The notes under the pieces are model-generated. The model was not told the origin of the DNA. It saw only the letters and a program-made list of their open reading frames with translations, and did no database searches. From Oscillospiraceae bacterium (GTDB lineage: Bacteria; Bacillota; Clostridia; Oscillospirales; Acutalibacteraceae): DNA of 64,000 nucleotides. The stretch lies in the NCBI GenBank assembly GCA_009784445.1, contig WRBQ01000005.1, positions 1 to 64,000 on the forward strand, read 5' to 3'. The translations under genes were made by a program, and so were the position numbers. Shown piece after piece: positions 52,701-59,984 of this stretch. The first letter of the stretch is position 1; every line of letters starts with the position of its first letter.

Positions 52701-52737
52701 GCAGCGAAAATACGGCGCGGACGAAAAAAATACTTGA
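49729..52737 (+). CDS. YfhO-family membrane protein
   Basis: The 1002-residue product matches the bacterial YfhO family: DLFHQYAPLFGELQMRLTGG and FSWYSGLGG-like YSWYSGLGGGFLGNFFNYL near the N-terminus. About a dozen transmembrane helices precede a large extracytoplasmic part. It carries YDPSWRVFLNGERVPLL near its end, then a last helix and a cytosolic coiled-coil tail (EELRDMQQKVERMQRKYG). In Firmicutes relatives modify teichoic acids or glycans. AGGAGG precedes the ATG, 33 bases after dnaB. Confidence 0.88.
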   Translation: MDKLIRWAKENCYVAAAGVGATFLMVFMWFVHNMVPFVSGERGVRSILHMDLFHQYAPLFGELQMRLTGGGSLLYSWYSGLGGGFLGNFFNYLSSPIGIIVVLLFGHQRVPEAIAVMILVKCVMAAMTFAYMLKKMFGLNNFSIAAFGILYAFCAWILAYYWNVMWLDALALLPLIALGVHYCVAKGKFTLYTVSLAIAMFSSFYMGFMLCIFSVLFFFVQYFSNYNLNATLPEKSDTLPKLQRLRLPRAALAFGMGSVLAGGLAAIALLPTFFALQSSSATSATMPENANLFFNAFDFLAQHFASLSPTIRGHGMNAMPNVYSGVIALLLAPLFLLAPKIKLREKIAYSALMVFMFLSMNVNILNWLWHAGKFPNDLPHRFSFIYSFLLLFIAFRAFQHIRDVSAKTLLGVGAATAAFVIIVSRVGTPNIQRYVITYVPGGNNVYGNFYITIAITLAFLLVYGILLLANMKGDKRWKAGLAVLLFCAVITEVSAASINQFNVRQVRESFVSGVPEFQQVRDNILEFDDELFFRMELTDSRTHMSPAWYGYRGISTFSSMANEYVANLQNRLGMDSNHINSYIYNPNTPVFNAMHNLRWLIENHGHDHNHPPRGDTFVHTLNPMVYQRHPQLDFERYTAFENRYPLSVAFWAHNNLREWETVYMNNPIHLQQDFWRRASNVQAEVFTPLELQINHGSTTSPNLVPEITGGNMISFSGRPQGQNAVIPLLLLSDVDSNVYIHMDRNYIHGLHIIRPDGRPERRHRRNTVIDIGEIRAGEPLEIELHLSGPHNNATAGTFRLDAYAINMDNFRAGYDVLARGALQLTEFSDTRLAGTINAPQAGLMFTSIPYDPSWRVFLNGERVPLLSTGNGAYLAIDLPAGLHTVEMHYRPRGLMLGAGITSVSLLALVLAILLQLRAKDKAKQQPQLEASVPVFATQGLTAEDFSLDIAQHEPPSEVMPAPPPEEPVEQNAAIQSAQEELRDMQQKVERMQRKYGADEKNT

Positions 52738-52762
52738 CAATGCCTAAGTAGTATGTTATACT
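52734..52762 (+). promoter_or_regulatory. SigA promoter of the Ni/Co riboswitch operon
   Basis: TTGACA (52734-52739) overlaps the YfhO stop; 17-bp spacer and TATACT (52757-52762). Confidence 0.8.
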
Positions 52763-52770
52763 AGCATTCT

Positions 52771-52867
52771 GAACAGGCGATGCTTTGCATGGTGCCGGGC
52801 TGCGCAAGCAGCAGCAGATGAAATTTCACTCACATCTGCGGGACAGAAATGTTCCGTAGGTGTGTCT
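52771..52867 (+). promoter_or_regulatory. NiCo (czcD-type) riboswitch
   Basis: The leader has the conserved order of the NiCo aptamer: ACAGGCGATGCTTTGCATGG, then GCCGGGCTGC, a GCAGCAGCAGATG...CATCTGCGGGACAGAA hairpin, and TCCGTAGGTGTG. The four-helix junction with paired G-rich segments binds Ni or Co ions. A hairpin formed by TCCGTAGGTGTGT and ATACATCAGCGGA would compete with the 3' strand of the aptamer and may be the switch. The gene it controls is a cation exporter, as expected. Confidence 0.8.
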
Positions 52868-52914
52868 TTTTATACATCAGCGGAATAGCATGATGAATAG
52901 AAAGAGGTTTTATC

Positions 52915-53793
52915 ATGAAGAAAACTCCGCAGAAAATGGCTATGACCACCGCACGCAACAGCATCCTCGTTAACACACTGCTTGCAGCATTCAAATTATT
53001 TGCAGGCATTTTTGGGCAGTCAGCCGCCATGGTTAGCGACGCCGTACATTCCATTGCCGATTTATTTAGCACCATAGTGGTAATTATCGGCATCAAGCTT
53101 GCGGGCAAAAAGGCCGATGCCAAGCATCCCTATGGCCACGAACGCTTTGAATGCGTGGCAGCGCTGCTGCTTGCGCTGCTGGTGTTCTCCGTGGGCGTGG
53201 GCATTGGTTGGGGCGGCGTGCAGCGCGTCCTTGCGGGCAACTATGACGACATCGCCGTGCCGGGTTTGTTGGCGTTGATTGCCGCTGTGGTGTCCATTGG
53301 CGTGAAGGAAGGCCTGTTTTGGTATGTGCGTGCCACAGCCAAGAAGATTGACTCCGGCGCATTGATGGCAGACGCTTGGCACAGCCGCGCCGACGGTCTA
53401 TCGTCCATCGGCAGCTTTTTCGGCATATTGGGATCCATGCTCGGCTTCCCCATCATGGACAGCGTGGCAGCGATCATCATTTGCCTGTTTATTCTAAAAA
53501 CCGCCGTGCAAATTGCTCTGGACGCCATTGGAAAAATGACCGACAAAGCCTGCGACGAAGAAATCCAGCAAGCCATGCGCGAGATTGTCTTAGCGCAACC
53601 ACAAGTTTTGGGCATCGACAAACTGCATACGCGCCTGTTTGGCAACAAAATTTACGTAGACCTCGAAATCCGCGCAGATGCGGAGCTCTCGCTGACTGAA
53701 GCACATGATATTGCCCAGCAAGTGCACGACGAAATCGAAGCACAGTTCGAGAAAGTTAAACACTGCATGGTGCACGTGAACCCGGAATCATAG
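52915..53793 (+). CDS. Cation diffusion facilitator (CDF) metal exporter
   Basis: The 292-residue, six-helix protein exports divalent metal in exchange for protons. The metal site in helix II is DAVHSIADL and in helix V DAWHSRADGLSS. The C-terminal cytosolic domain (LGIDKLHTRLFGNKIYVDLEI) binds metal and dimerises. Placed under a NiCo riboswitch, it is probably an Ni/Co (or Zn/Co) exporter. AGAGG precedes the ATG. Confidence 0.9.
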   Translation: MKKTPQKMAMTTARNSILVNTLLAAFKLFAGIFGQSAAMVSDAVHSIADLFSTIVVIIGIKLAGKKADAKHPYGHERFECVAALLLALLVFSVGVGIGWGGVQRVLAGNYDDIAVPGLLALIAAVVSIGVKEGLFWYVRATAKKIDSGALMADAWHSRADGLSSIGSFFGILGSMLGFPIMDSVAAIIICLFILKTAVQIALDAIGKMTDKACDEEIQQAMREIVLAQPQVLGIDKLHTRLFGNKIYVDLEIRADAELSLTEAHDIAQQVHDEIEAQFEKVKHCMVHVNPES

Positions 53794-53812
53794 GCAAAAA
53801 TAATGAAACCCC

Positions 53813-53841
53813 TTGACATTTCCCATTACGTATGATATAAT
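53813..53841 (+). promoter_or_regulatory. SigA promoter of the antitoxin RNA
   Basis: Perfect TTGACA (53813-53818), 17-bp spacer and TATAAT (53836-53841), 20 bases after the CDF stop. Confidence 0.85.
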
Positions 53842-53847
53842 GAGAGT

Positions 53848-53945
53848 GTCAGGGGGCTTAGCGCTAACGGCGCAGTAGCTTCCTCAACGTTGAGAAGAAG
53901 AATGCTAACCGCTAACCATTGCGACTGGGGCGGTTAGTTTTCTTT
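53848..53945 (+). ncRNA. Probable type I antitoxin RNA
   Basis: About 98 nt from the promoter ending at 53841 to a terminator hairpin (CTAACCGC at 53905-53912 with GCGGTTAG at 53930-53937) followed by TTTTCTTT. No SD-led ORF lies within it. Its 3' end runs opposite the 3' end of the 24-codon membrane-peptide gene and covers its stop codon, the convergent 3' overlap known from txpA/RatA and bsrG/SR4. Confidence 0.7.
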
Positions 53946-54008
53946 ATCGGTTCTTTTAAGCTCAGTAAGCATGTACAAAATCAGCACTAGCATTACCAAA
54001 TACTCCAT
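53934..54008 (-). CDS. 24-residue membrane peptide, probable type I toxin
   Basis: ATG at 54008 and stop at 53934-53936 give 24 residues: MEYLVMLVLILYMLTELKR and a charged end (TDKEN). One hydrophobic helix plus a polar tail is the pattern of holin-like type I toxins. The SD, GGGAGGGGGTGAGG, is very strong. On the minus strand the leader holds CCTCC and ACGTTG that fold back on CAACGGGAGGGG, burying the SD in a hairpin. Its own promoter lies 70 bases upstream. It is too short for routine gene calls. Confidence 0.65.
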   Translation of the reverse strand: MEYLVMLVLILYMLTELKRTDKEN

Positions 54009-54076
54009 AGACCTCACCCCCTCCCGTTGATAAACAACGTTCGGAGGAAACTAAACAGCACCGCAGCGCACGCCAA

Positions 54077-54105
54077 CTTGATTCTACCACAAGATTCTCC
54101 ATTTG
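54077..54105 (-). promoter_or_regulatory. SigA promoter of the membrane-peptide gene
   Basis: On the minus strand TTGACA, 17-bp spacer and TAGAAT lie between about 54077 and 54105. The transcript would start near 54070 and have a ~60-nt leader. Confidence 0.7.
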
Positions 54106-54180
54106 TCAACAAAATTTCCCATTCATAACTCGGACATCCCCTGCATAAGCATGTAAAAATGCGTGAAGGGGGTGTTCGTT

Positions 54181-55143
54181 TTGGTTTTATCACTTGGCGC
54201 AAAGCCCTTTGACCAAGCCGCAGCGCATTTGCCCGCCTTTGTACGCGACATGCTCGCCTGCGTACCCGATGACTTACGCGCTCAAGTTACGGAGATCCGC
54301 ATGCGCGCCGGTGCAGCACTTTCGCTCACCCTGCCAAGCGGGCCGCATTACATCACGGCATCGCAGCGTGTCACGCCCCTGTGGCGCAATGACTGCCTGC
54401 GCCTGACCGCCGAGCAACTGGCGCAAATTCTGCGCAACCTGTGCGAATTTTCCGTGCACAGCTACACCCAAGATATCGCACGGGGGTACATCACCCTGCC
54501 TGGCGGCCATCGTGCAGGACTATGCGGCACCGCTGTGCTTGAGCACGGGCAAGTGAGTGCCGTGCGTGAAATCTCCAGCGTGAATTTACGTGTGGCGCGA
54601 GAAGTTCCCGGTGCAGCGGCCGAGCTGTGCAACAAGATTTATGCGCAGGGGCAACTGCCCAGTGTACTCATTGCCGGGCCACCCGGCAGCGGCAAAACTA
54701 CCCTGCTGCGTGATTTATCCCGCCGACTTTCGGATAACCACGGCCTGCGTGTGGCTGTGATTGATGAACGCGGCGAGCTGGCTGGTGTGCGCAACGGTAT
54801 GCCCTGCTGCCACGTGGGCATGAACGCCGACGTGCTCAGCGGCTATCCCAAAGGCCAAGGAATCATTCTAGCCTTGCGCAGCCTTGCCCCGCAGGTGATC
54901 ATCTGCGACGAACTGGGCGGCGAGGAGGATGTGGCGGCGTTGCAGGCGGGCATGCACGCGGGCGTGCACTTTGCCGCCACGGTGCACGCAGGCAGCTTAG
55001 AGGAAGCAATGGCTCGCCCGGTGGTGCAACCACTGCTACAGGCCTTTGACTGGATTGTACAGTGCACCATGCGTAATGCGCAATTCGCCGTTAGCGATTA
55101 TTTGCAATTAAAGGAACGTGAGAAAACATGCTTAACTACATAG
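54181..55143 (+). CDS. spoIIIAA: Stage III sporulation protein AA
   Basis: The ~320-residue P-loop ATPase resembles type II/IV secretion ATPases and powers or assembles the SpoIIIA-SpoIIQ channel in the mother cell. Walker A is GPPGSGKTTLLRDLSR; VIICDELGGEEDVAALQAG is the Walker B region. N-terminal QVTEIRMRAG and EFSVHSYTQDIARGYITL are family-typical. The TTG at 54181, six bases after AAGGGGGTG, fits spacing better than the GTG at 54163. SpoIIIAB overlaps it by 16 bases. Confidence 0.93.
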   Translation: MVLSLGAKPFDQAAAHLPAFVRDMLACVPDDLRAQVTEIRMRAGAALSLTLPSGPHYITASQRVTPLWRNDCLRLTAEQLAQILRNLCEFSVHSYTQDIARGYITLPGGHRAGLCGTAVLEHGQVSAVREISSVNLRVAREVPGAAAELCNKIYAQGQLPSVLIAGPPGSGKTTLLRDLSRRLSDNHGLRVAVIDERGELAGVRNGMPCCHVGMNADVLSGYPKGQGIILALRSLAPQVIICDELGGEEDVAALQAGMHAGVHFAATVHAGSLEEAMARPVVQPLLQAFDWIVQCTMRNAQFAVSDYLQLKEREKTCLTT

Positions 55144-55628
55144 CCATGGCCCTAGTATTTCTGGCTTGCGCGGGCACAGGAGCACTCGTTTCCCGCACGA
55201 TGATGCAGCGCGCCCGTCAGCTGGAACTGAGCCTGCAAATGATTGCCCAGCTGCGCGCCCAGCTGCAATATAACCGCCCGCCCGTGCAAACCATGATTGC
55301 CGACTTATGCCAACAAACGCATCACCCGGCGTTTTTGCCGCGCTGCTTGCATAGCATGAACACAGGCACAGATTTCCCGCAGGCTTGGCATGGCGCGTTG
55401 CAAACTCCCGGGCATGGCTTAAAAGACGACGACCGCAGGCATCTGCTTTCGCTGGGGCAATTGCTTGGCGCAAGCGACGCCGCCGGGCAACGCGAGGCCT
55501 TGCAGCTGCACGAAACCCTGCTCACCGCTCAGCTTGATCAAGCCCGCACCGTGCGCGACACCCGTGGCAAAGCAGCCTTCACGCTGGGCGTCCTTGCGGG
55601 GCTGACGGTGATGATTCTCTTTATGTAA
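55128..55628 (+). CDS. spoIIIAB: Stage III sporulation protein AB
   Basis: The 166-residue protein has an N-terminal transmembrane helix (YIAMALVFLACAGTGALVS) and a C-terminal one (AAFTLGVLAGLTVMILFM). The helical domain between them resembles type II secretion protein F, as in SpoIIIAB. It contains RQLELSLQMIAQLRAQLQYN. The start overlaps spoIIIAA. A dispersed repeat separates it from spoIIIAC. Confidence 0.9.
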   Translation: MLNYIAMALVFLACAGTGALVSRTMMQRARQLELSLQMIAQLRAQLQYNRPPVQTMIADLCQQTHHPAFLPRCLHSMNTGTDFPQAWHGALQTPGHGLKDDDRRHLLSLGQLLGASDAAGQREALQLHETLLTAQLDQARTVRDTRGKAAFTLGVLAGLTVMILFM

Positions 55629-55634
55629 TGTGCC

Positions 55635-55694
55635 TGTAGGGGCGGCCATTGGCCGTCCGAGGAAAAAAACGGACGCGCAATGCGCGCCCCTACA
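55635..55694. repeat. Dispersed TGTAGGGGCG element, copy 2 (full palindrome)
   Basis: Perfect 10-bp ends TGTAGGGGCG (55635-55644) and CGCCCCTACA (55685-55694). Inside lies GGCCATTGGCCGTCCG, then an A-rich loop and CGGACGCGCAATGCG. The unit is a nested palindrome with a foldback RNA, between spoIIIAB and spoIIIAC. Confidence 0.8.
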
Positions 55695-55708
55695 ATTAGG
55701 AGGAAATT

Positions 55709-55903
55709 ATGGACTTAACGCTAATTATCCGCATCGCGTCGGTCGGGCTGATTGTGGCCATTTTGCAGCAAATTCTCGCCAAAATTGGCCGGGAAGAATA
55801 CGGCATGCTCATCGTGCTTGCGGGCATTGTGGTGATTTTGATGATGCTCATTCCCGAGCTGTTGCGCCTGCTTGAAACCGTGCAGAGCGTGCTGCCGATA
55901 TGA
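55709..55903 (+). CDS. spoIIIAC: Stage III sporulation protein AC
   Basis: The 64-residue protein has two transmembrane helices (IIRIASVGLIVAILQQIL, MLIVLAGIVVILMMLIPELL), exactly the SpoIIIAC size and pattern. AGGAGG precedes the ATG. It overlaps spoIIIAD by 4 bases. Confidence 0.95.
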   Translation: MDLTLIIRIASVGLIVAILQQILAKIGREEYGMLIVLAGIVVILMMLIPELLRLLETVQSVLPI

Positions 55904-56304
55904 TACAGCTGGGCGTTGCCGCCATTATCGCGGCCATTGCAGCGTTGATCGTGCGGCAAATTAAGCCGGAGTTCGCCATTTTTGTGCAGCTCGGCGGCAT
56001 TCTTGCGGTGACCTTGTTGACGTTTAGCTCGCTGCAGCAACTCATCAGCGGTGTACAGGAAATCCTGCAATATGCCCCGCTGGGCACGGATAATCTGCTG
56101 GGCGGCAACAACGCCTTCACCATGCTGGTGCAGGCATTGGGCATTTGCATCACCACGCAAATTGCCGCCGATATTTGCCGCGACAGTGGGTCAAGCTCTT
56201 TGGCGAATATCGTAGAGCTGGGTGGCCGATTGCTGATTTTGGCATTGACACTGCCCATACTCATGAGCATTGCACAACTCGCTGTTGGATTAATACGAGG
56301 ATAA
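55900..56304 (+). CDS. spoIIIAD: Stage III sporulation protein AD
   Basis: The 134-residue, four-helix membrane protein resembles SpoIIIAC in its first half (IAALIVRQIKPEFAIFVQLGG). It carries ICITTQIAADICRDSGSSSLAN, the conserved polar segment of the family. The ATGA overlap with spoIIIAC couples translation. Confidence 0.94.
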   Translation: MIQLGVAAIIAAIAALIVRQIKPEFAIFVQLGGILAVTLLTFSSLQQLISGVQEILQYAPLGTDNLLGGNNAFTMLVQALGICITTQIAADICRDSGSSSLANIVELGGRLLILALTLPILMSIAQLAVGLIRG

Positions 56305-56309
56305 AACAA

Positions 56310-57422
56310 ATGTGGAAAAAAACACTGGTTACGTTATTGTTACTCATCGCCTTCGCCGTTTCCGCCCAAGCCTATACGCCAAACATGGACGCGCAGTTGC
56401 AGGCCAGCGGTGCCACACAGCTGGCCGACACCCTCCCGCCCGAAACCCGCGACCTCCTAGCTGACCTAGGCCTAGCCAACATGGATTTATACGGCCTGCT
56501 TAACGTTTCCCCGCGTGATATCATCAACCAACTATTGAATATGTTGCAGGGCAGTTTTGTGCGCGTGTTGCGCTCGGGCGCGCTTGCGCTGGGTGTGATT
56601 ATGCTCATGGCCTACGCCTTTTCCATCCTGCCCGAGGACGAAAAAATGCGTCGCACCCTCGAAATCACCGGCAGCATGCTTGCGCTGATTTTGCTGCTGC
56701 CCGGCCTCGCGGATCTCATGCGGGCAGCAGCAGCGGTGGTGCAGTTGGGCGCAAATTTAAACCTTGCGCTCATTCCCATTTTGGCCGGCCTGCTCACAGC
56801 AAGCGGGCGGCCAAGCGCGGCGGTGAGCTACCATGGGCTAGCATTCATGGCAGCACAGGGCATGGCGCAGCTGACGCAGGGGGTGATTATCCCCACCACG
56901 GGCATTGTGCTGGGGCTGAGCCTCGTTGATGCCGCCGCGCAGGATGCACGGCTTTCCGCCGTGGCCAGCGCAATCAAGAAAACAGTGCTTGGCACCTTCG
57001 CTGTGCTGGCCAGCTTGTTCACCGCGCTGCTTTCCATCAAAAGTGTGATCACCAACACGGCCGATGCATTGGTCATTCGCGGCGTGCGTGTTTTAGCCAG
57101 CAGCATTCCCGTAGTTGGCGGCGCCATCAGCGAAGCTACCGGTGCAATACTCAGCAGCGTGAGTTTAGTCAAGGGCGCAGTGGGTGGCTTTGCGCTGATT
57201 GCCGCATTGCTGCTCTACGCCCCTGTGCTAACCGAGCTGCTGCTGTGGTCGGTGATGCTCAAAGGCTTGGCGGGCGCAGCAGAACTGTTCGGCCAAGGAC
57301 GCGCAGGCGGCGTGTTCAAAAGTGCCGCAAATGCCGTGGCGATACTCAGCGCGTGTGTGCTGTTCAATGCCGCGCTGCTGGTGATTTCTACGGGCATTGT
57401 GCTAACGATGAGGAGTGTATAA
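56310..57422 (+). CDS. spoIIIAE: Stage III sporulation protein AE
   Basis: The 370-residue product has an N-terminal signal or first transmembrane helix (KKTLVTLLLLIAFAVSAQA) and about eight further helices. SRDIINQLLNML-like SPRDIINQLLNMLQG and GIVLGLSLVDAAAQDARL are family-typical. It forms a membrane platform for the SpoIIIA channel. GAGGAT precedes the ATG at 56310. It is directly followed by spoIIIAF. Confidence 0.94.
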   Translation: MWKKTLVTLLLLIAFAVSAQAYTPNMDAQLQASGATQLADTLPPETRDLLADLGLANMDLYGLLNVSPRDIINQLLNMLQGSFVRVLRSGALALGVIMLMAYAFSILPEDEKMRRTLEITGSMLALILLLPGLADLMRAAAAVVQLGANLNLALIPILAGLLTASGRPSAAVSYHGLAFMAAQGMAQLTQGVIIPTTGIVLGLSLVDAAAQDARLSAVASAIKKTVLGTFAVLASLFTALLSIKSVITNTADALVIRGVRVLASSIPVVGGAISEATGAILSSVSLVKGAVGGFALIAALLLYAPVLTELLLWSVMLKGLAGAAELFGQGRAGGVFKSAANAVAILSACVLFNAALLVISTGIVLTMRSV

Positions 57423-57887
57423 ATGGAAGTCTTTCGCACTTGGGCGCTGTCGATTGCACTAGCGGCGTTGGCCGGCGGCATTGTTCGCCTGCTTGCCCCC
57501 AAAGGCGCAGTGGAGAAATCTGTGCGGGTGGTGGTGGCAGTGTTTTTGCTCAGTGCGTTTTTGTCGCCAATCATCACACATGGCGGCGTATCAATGGACT
57601 GGGTGTTTCCGCAGCTGCAAGCGCCGCCAGTGAATCACGCGCTGCAGCAAGAAATGGCACGGCAAATGCAAGGCGCCATTGACGTGCAGCTGCGCAACGG
57701 CATGCGAGCAGTGCTGGATACCCGCGGTTTGGACGGGCAAATTTACCTAGGCACGTCTATTTTGTCCGACGGCAGCATAGATATCGTATTGGCGCGAGTG
57801 GAGATTCCGCAGGGCAGCAACACCACTGGTTTGGCCGCCGCGCTGCGTCACGAAGTTGGCTTTGATGTTGAAATTGTAATGAACTGA
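57423..57887 (+). CDS. spoIIIAF: Stage III sporulation protein AF
   Basis: The 154-residue protein has two N-terminal transmembrane helices (SIALAALAGGIVRLLAP, VVVAVFLLSAFLSPII) and a soluble C-terminal ring-forming domain (DIVLARVEIPQGSNTTGL). It starts directly after the spoIIIAE stop. Confidence 0.9.
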   Translation: MEVFRTWALSIALAALAGGIVRLLAPKGAVEKSVRVVVAVFLLSAFLSPIITHGGVSMDWVFPQLQAPPVNHALQQEMARQMQGAIDVQLRNGMRAVLDTRGLDGQIYLGTSILSDGSIDIVLARVEIPQGSNTTGLAAALRHEVGFDVEIVMN

Positions 57888-57900
57888 TGGAGCAAACACG

Positions 57901-58458
57901 ATGGAAAAAGTGGATACGATGCTGAAAAAGTGGAAAATCTCACGCTGGCAAGCGGCGTTGTTGCTGGCAGGTGTGCTTGGCCTACTGCTGTTAGCAGTCA
58001 GCGGACTGCCCTTTGGCGGCAGCCGCGCACCAGCAAATGTGAACCCCGCCAGCGAGTCAATTCGCGTAGATTTGGCGGACTTTGAACAGCAGCTAGAAAA
58101 CCGCCTAGAAAAACTGCTGGGTTCAATCGCTGGCGCAGGCGATGTGCGCGTGATGCTTACCATTGATGCCGGAAATCAACCCATGTTTGCCACCCAAGGC
58201 AGCAGCGACACCCGCATTGTGCAAGATGGCGACCGCATTGAAGAGCACATCAACGTACGCACCGAGTATGTGGTCATTGGGCAAGGCGCAGGGCAGCAAG
58301 GCCTTGTGCTGCGCATGATTGAGCCGCAAGTGCGCGGCGTGGCCGTCATCGCGCAGGGCGGCGGAGATATTCTGGTGCGGCAAGCCATTGTGGAAGCCGT
58401 CACTGCCGTGCTGGGTATTGGTAGCAACATGGTATCTGTCGCACAGATGAGCGGGTAA
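57901..58458 (+). CDS. spoIIIAG: Stage III sporulation protein AG
   Basis: The 185-residue product has one transmembrane helix (AALLLAGVLGLLLLAVSG) and a large extracytoplasmic domain with RLEKLLGSIAGAGDVRVMLTI and VRGVAVIAQGGGDILVRQAI. In Bacillus SpoIIIAG oligomerises into a large ring in the intermembrane space. The start is 13 bases after spoIIIAF. Confidence 0.93.
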   Translation: MEKVDTMLKKWKISRWQAALLLAGVLGLLLLAVSGLPFGGSRAPANVNPASESIRVDLADFEQQLENRLEKLLGSIAGAGDVRVMLTIDAGNQPMFATQGSSDTRIVQDGDRIEEHINVRTEYVVIGQGAGQQGLVLRMIEPQVRGVAVIAQGGGDILVRQAIVEAVTAVLGIGSNMVSVAQMSG

Positions 58459-58462
58459 TATT

Positions 58463-58489
58463 TGTAGGGGCGATGCGAATCCGCCCACA
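58463..58489. repeat. Dispersed TGTAGGGGCG element, copy 3
   Basis: TGTAGGGGCGATGCGAATCC followed by GCCCACA, nearly the same as copy 1, between spoIIIAG and spoIIIAH. Confidence 0.75.
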
Positions 58490-58520
58490 ATTATCACATA
58501 TCACACAGGAGGAAACACAC

Positions 58521-59093
58521 ATGAAAAAACTTTTGCAAAAACGCCAGCTGGTGATGGTTACTTTGGTGCTTGCACTGGCGGCGGCGGTCTTCATCAATTG
58601 GTATTACAGCGATCCGTATCGCGCCGTTAACGCGCAGCCCGTCACCACCGCAGCAAACACTGACGCAGAAAGCGAAGGCAGCCTAGGCGATGCACAATTT
58701 GTGCATGGTTCAAATATTCAGCACCCCATGGGTGCCAGCGCACGGGAATACTTCGCCGGGGCAAGGCTTAACCGCAATGCCGCGCACGACGAAGCCCGCG
58801 CCGTGCTCAGCAGCGTGATTGCCGACAGTCAGTCCGACCCCACCGCCGTGGCACAGGCCAGTGAGTCCCTGCAAGTGCTGTCTAACGCCATTCGCCTGCA
58901 AAGTGAGTGCGAGGCGCTCATCACCGCACAAACTGGGCGCGAAGCACTGGTGGTTGTGGGTGATAATAGCGTGCGTGCCGTGGTGGGCGGCGGCGAACTG
59001 GATCGCCAAACAGTTACCCAAATCACAGAAATTCTGCTGCAAAAAACAGGCGTGTCGGCCGATAACATCCAAATCGTGGAACTCAATCGCTAA
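58521..59093 (+). CDS. spoIIIAH: Stage III sporulation protein AH
   Basis: The 190-residue product has one transmembrane helix (VMVTLVLALAAAVFINWYY) and a long helical, Ala-rich linker (REYFAGARLNRNAAHDEARA). The C-terminal YscJ/FliF-like domain (REALVVVGDNSVRAVVGGGE) binds forespore SpoIIQ in Bacillus. AGGAGG precedes the ATG at 58521. It is the last gene of the operon. Confidence 0.94.
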   Translation: MKKLLQKRQLVMVTLVLALAAAVFINWYYSDPYRAVNAQPVTTAANTDAESEGSLGDAQFVHGSNIQHPMGASAREYFAGARLNRNAAHDEARAVLSSVIADSQSDPTAVAQASESLQVLSNAIRLQSECEALITAQTGREALVVVGDNSVRAVVGGGELDRQTVTQITEILLQKTGVSADNIQIVELNR

Positions 59094-59142
59094 CAAGCCG
59101 CATTGTTTACACATCCTTCATAAACTCTTTACCGTTTAGCCT

Positions 59143-59171
59143 TTGCATATTGCGCCATACTAGTTTATAAT
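59143..59171 (+). promoter_or_regulatory. SigA promoter
   Basis: TTGCAT (59143-59148), 17-bp spacer and TATAAT (59166-59171), for the gene starting at 59200. Confidence 0.75.
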
Positions 59172-59199
59172 GAGTGCAGTATAAGAAGGAGTGGATTTT

Positions 59200-59955
59200 A
59201 TGAAGTGGTTCAAACAGCAAGAATTGTGGCTTCGCGCAGTCATACTGGGCGGCGTGGCGTTAATCTTGGCGGCAATCATCGTATTGCTTAGCGTGTTTGT
59301 GATTGCCCCCAACGTGCGCTATTCTCAGGCAAGGCGGCTGATTGACACTGACCCTGCCGGTGCGCACGAAGCGTTGTATCACATGGGCGGCTTCCGCCGG
59401 GCTAGCGAAACAACGCAAGAAATTCAAGATGACATTTTCGCTGGTCGTACGGTAGAATACGTGCAGTTTGATGGCGCACAATGGCTGGTGCTGGAACAAC
59501 GCGGTGACCGCATGCTGCTGCTGCGTGAAGAAGCCTTGCCGGCGCGTGCTTATCATGGCGCCTTTGTCGAGATCACCTGGGAAAACAGTGCCATGCGCGA
59601 TTATCTCAATGGGCAGTGGCTCAACCGCATGCCGCATAGCTACCGTGACCGCATTGTGCAAACCGAGGTCTTCAACCGTGACTCTCGTTTTGGCATGGAC
59701 GGCGGCGAAAACACGCAAGATTACGTCTTCCTGCTTTCCGTAGCTGAGGCAAGGCTATACTTTGCCAACGACCAAGCACGTATTGCCCGTGCAGGCAACA
59801 TGAACGTGTTTTGGTGGCTGCGCTCACCAGGCTTGCAGGCAGATTTCGCCGCCACAGTTAGTGCAGGCGGCTCGCTGGGCATCACCGGCAGCATGGTACA
59901 CGGTCCCATGTCGGCCAACCGCTATATACGCCCAGCAATTTGGGTGACAATGTAG
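59200..59955 (+). CDS. DUF6273-like membrane-anchored protein
   Basis: The 251-residue product has one transmembrane helix (LILAAIIVLLSVFVIAP). A short helical region follows and then a beta-rich domain with VEITWENSAMRDYLNGQWLNR, DYVFLLSVAEARLYF, WWLRSPG and ANRYIRPAIWV, the DUF6273 hallmarks. The function is unknown. The start at 59200 has AAGGAG; a GTG nine bases upstream would fall on the SD. Confidence 0.8.
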   Translation: MKWFKQQELWLRAVILGGVALILAAIIVLLSVFVIAPNVRYSQARRLIDTDPAGAHEALYHMGGFRRASETTQEIQDDIFAGRTVEYVQFDGAQWLVLEQRGDRMLLLREEALPARAYHGAFVEITWENSAMRDYLNGQWLNRMPHSYRDRIVQTEVFNRDSRFGMDGGENTQDYVFLLSVAEARLYFANDQARIARAGNMNVFWWLRSPGLQADFAATVSAGGSLGITGSMVHGPMSANRYIRPAIWVTM

Positions 59956-59984
59956 TTAAAATAACAAGATTGTGGGTAAGCAAC

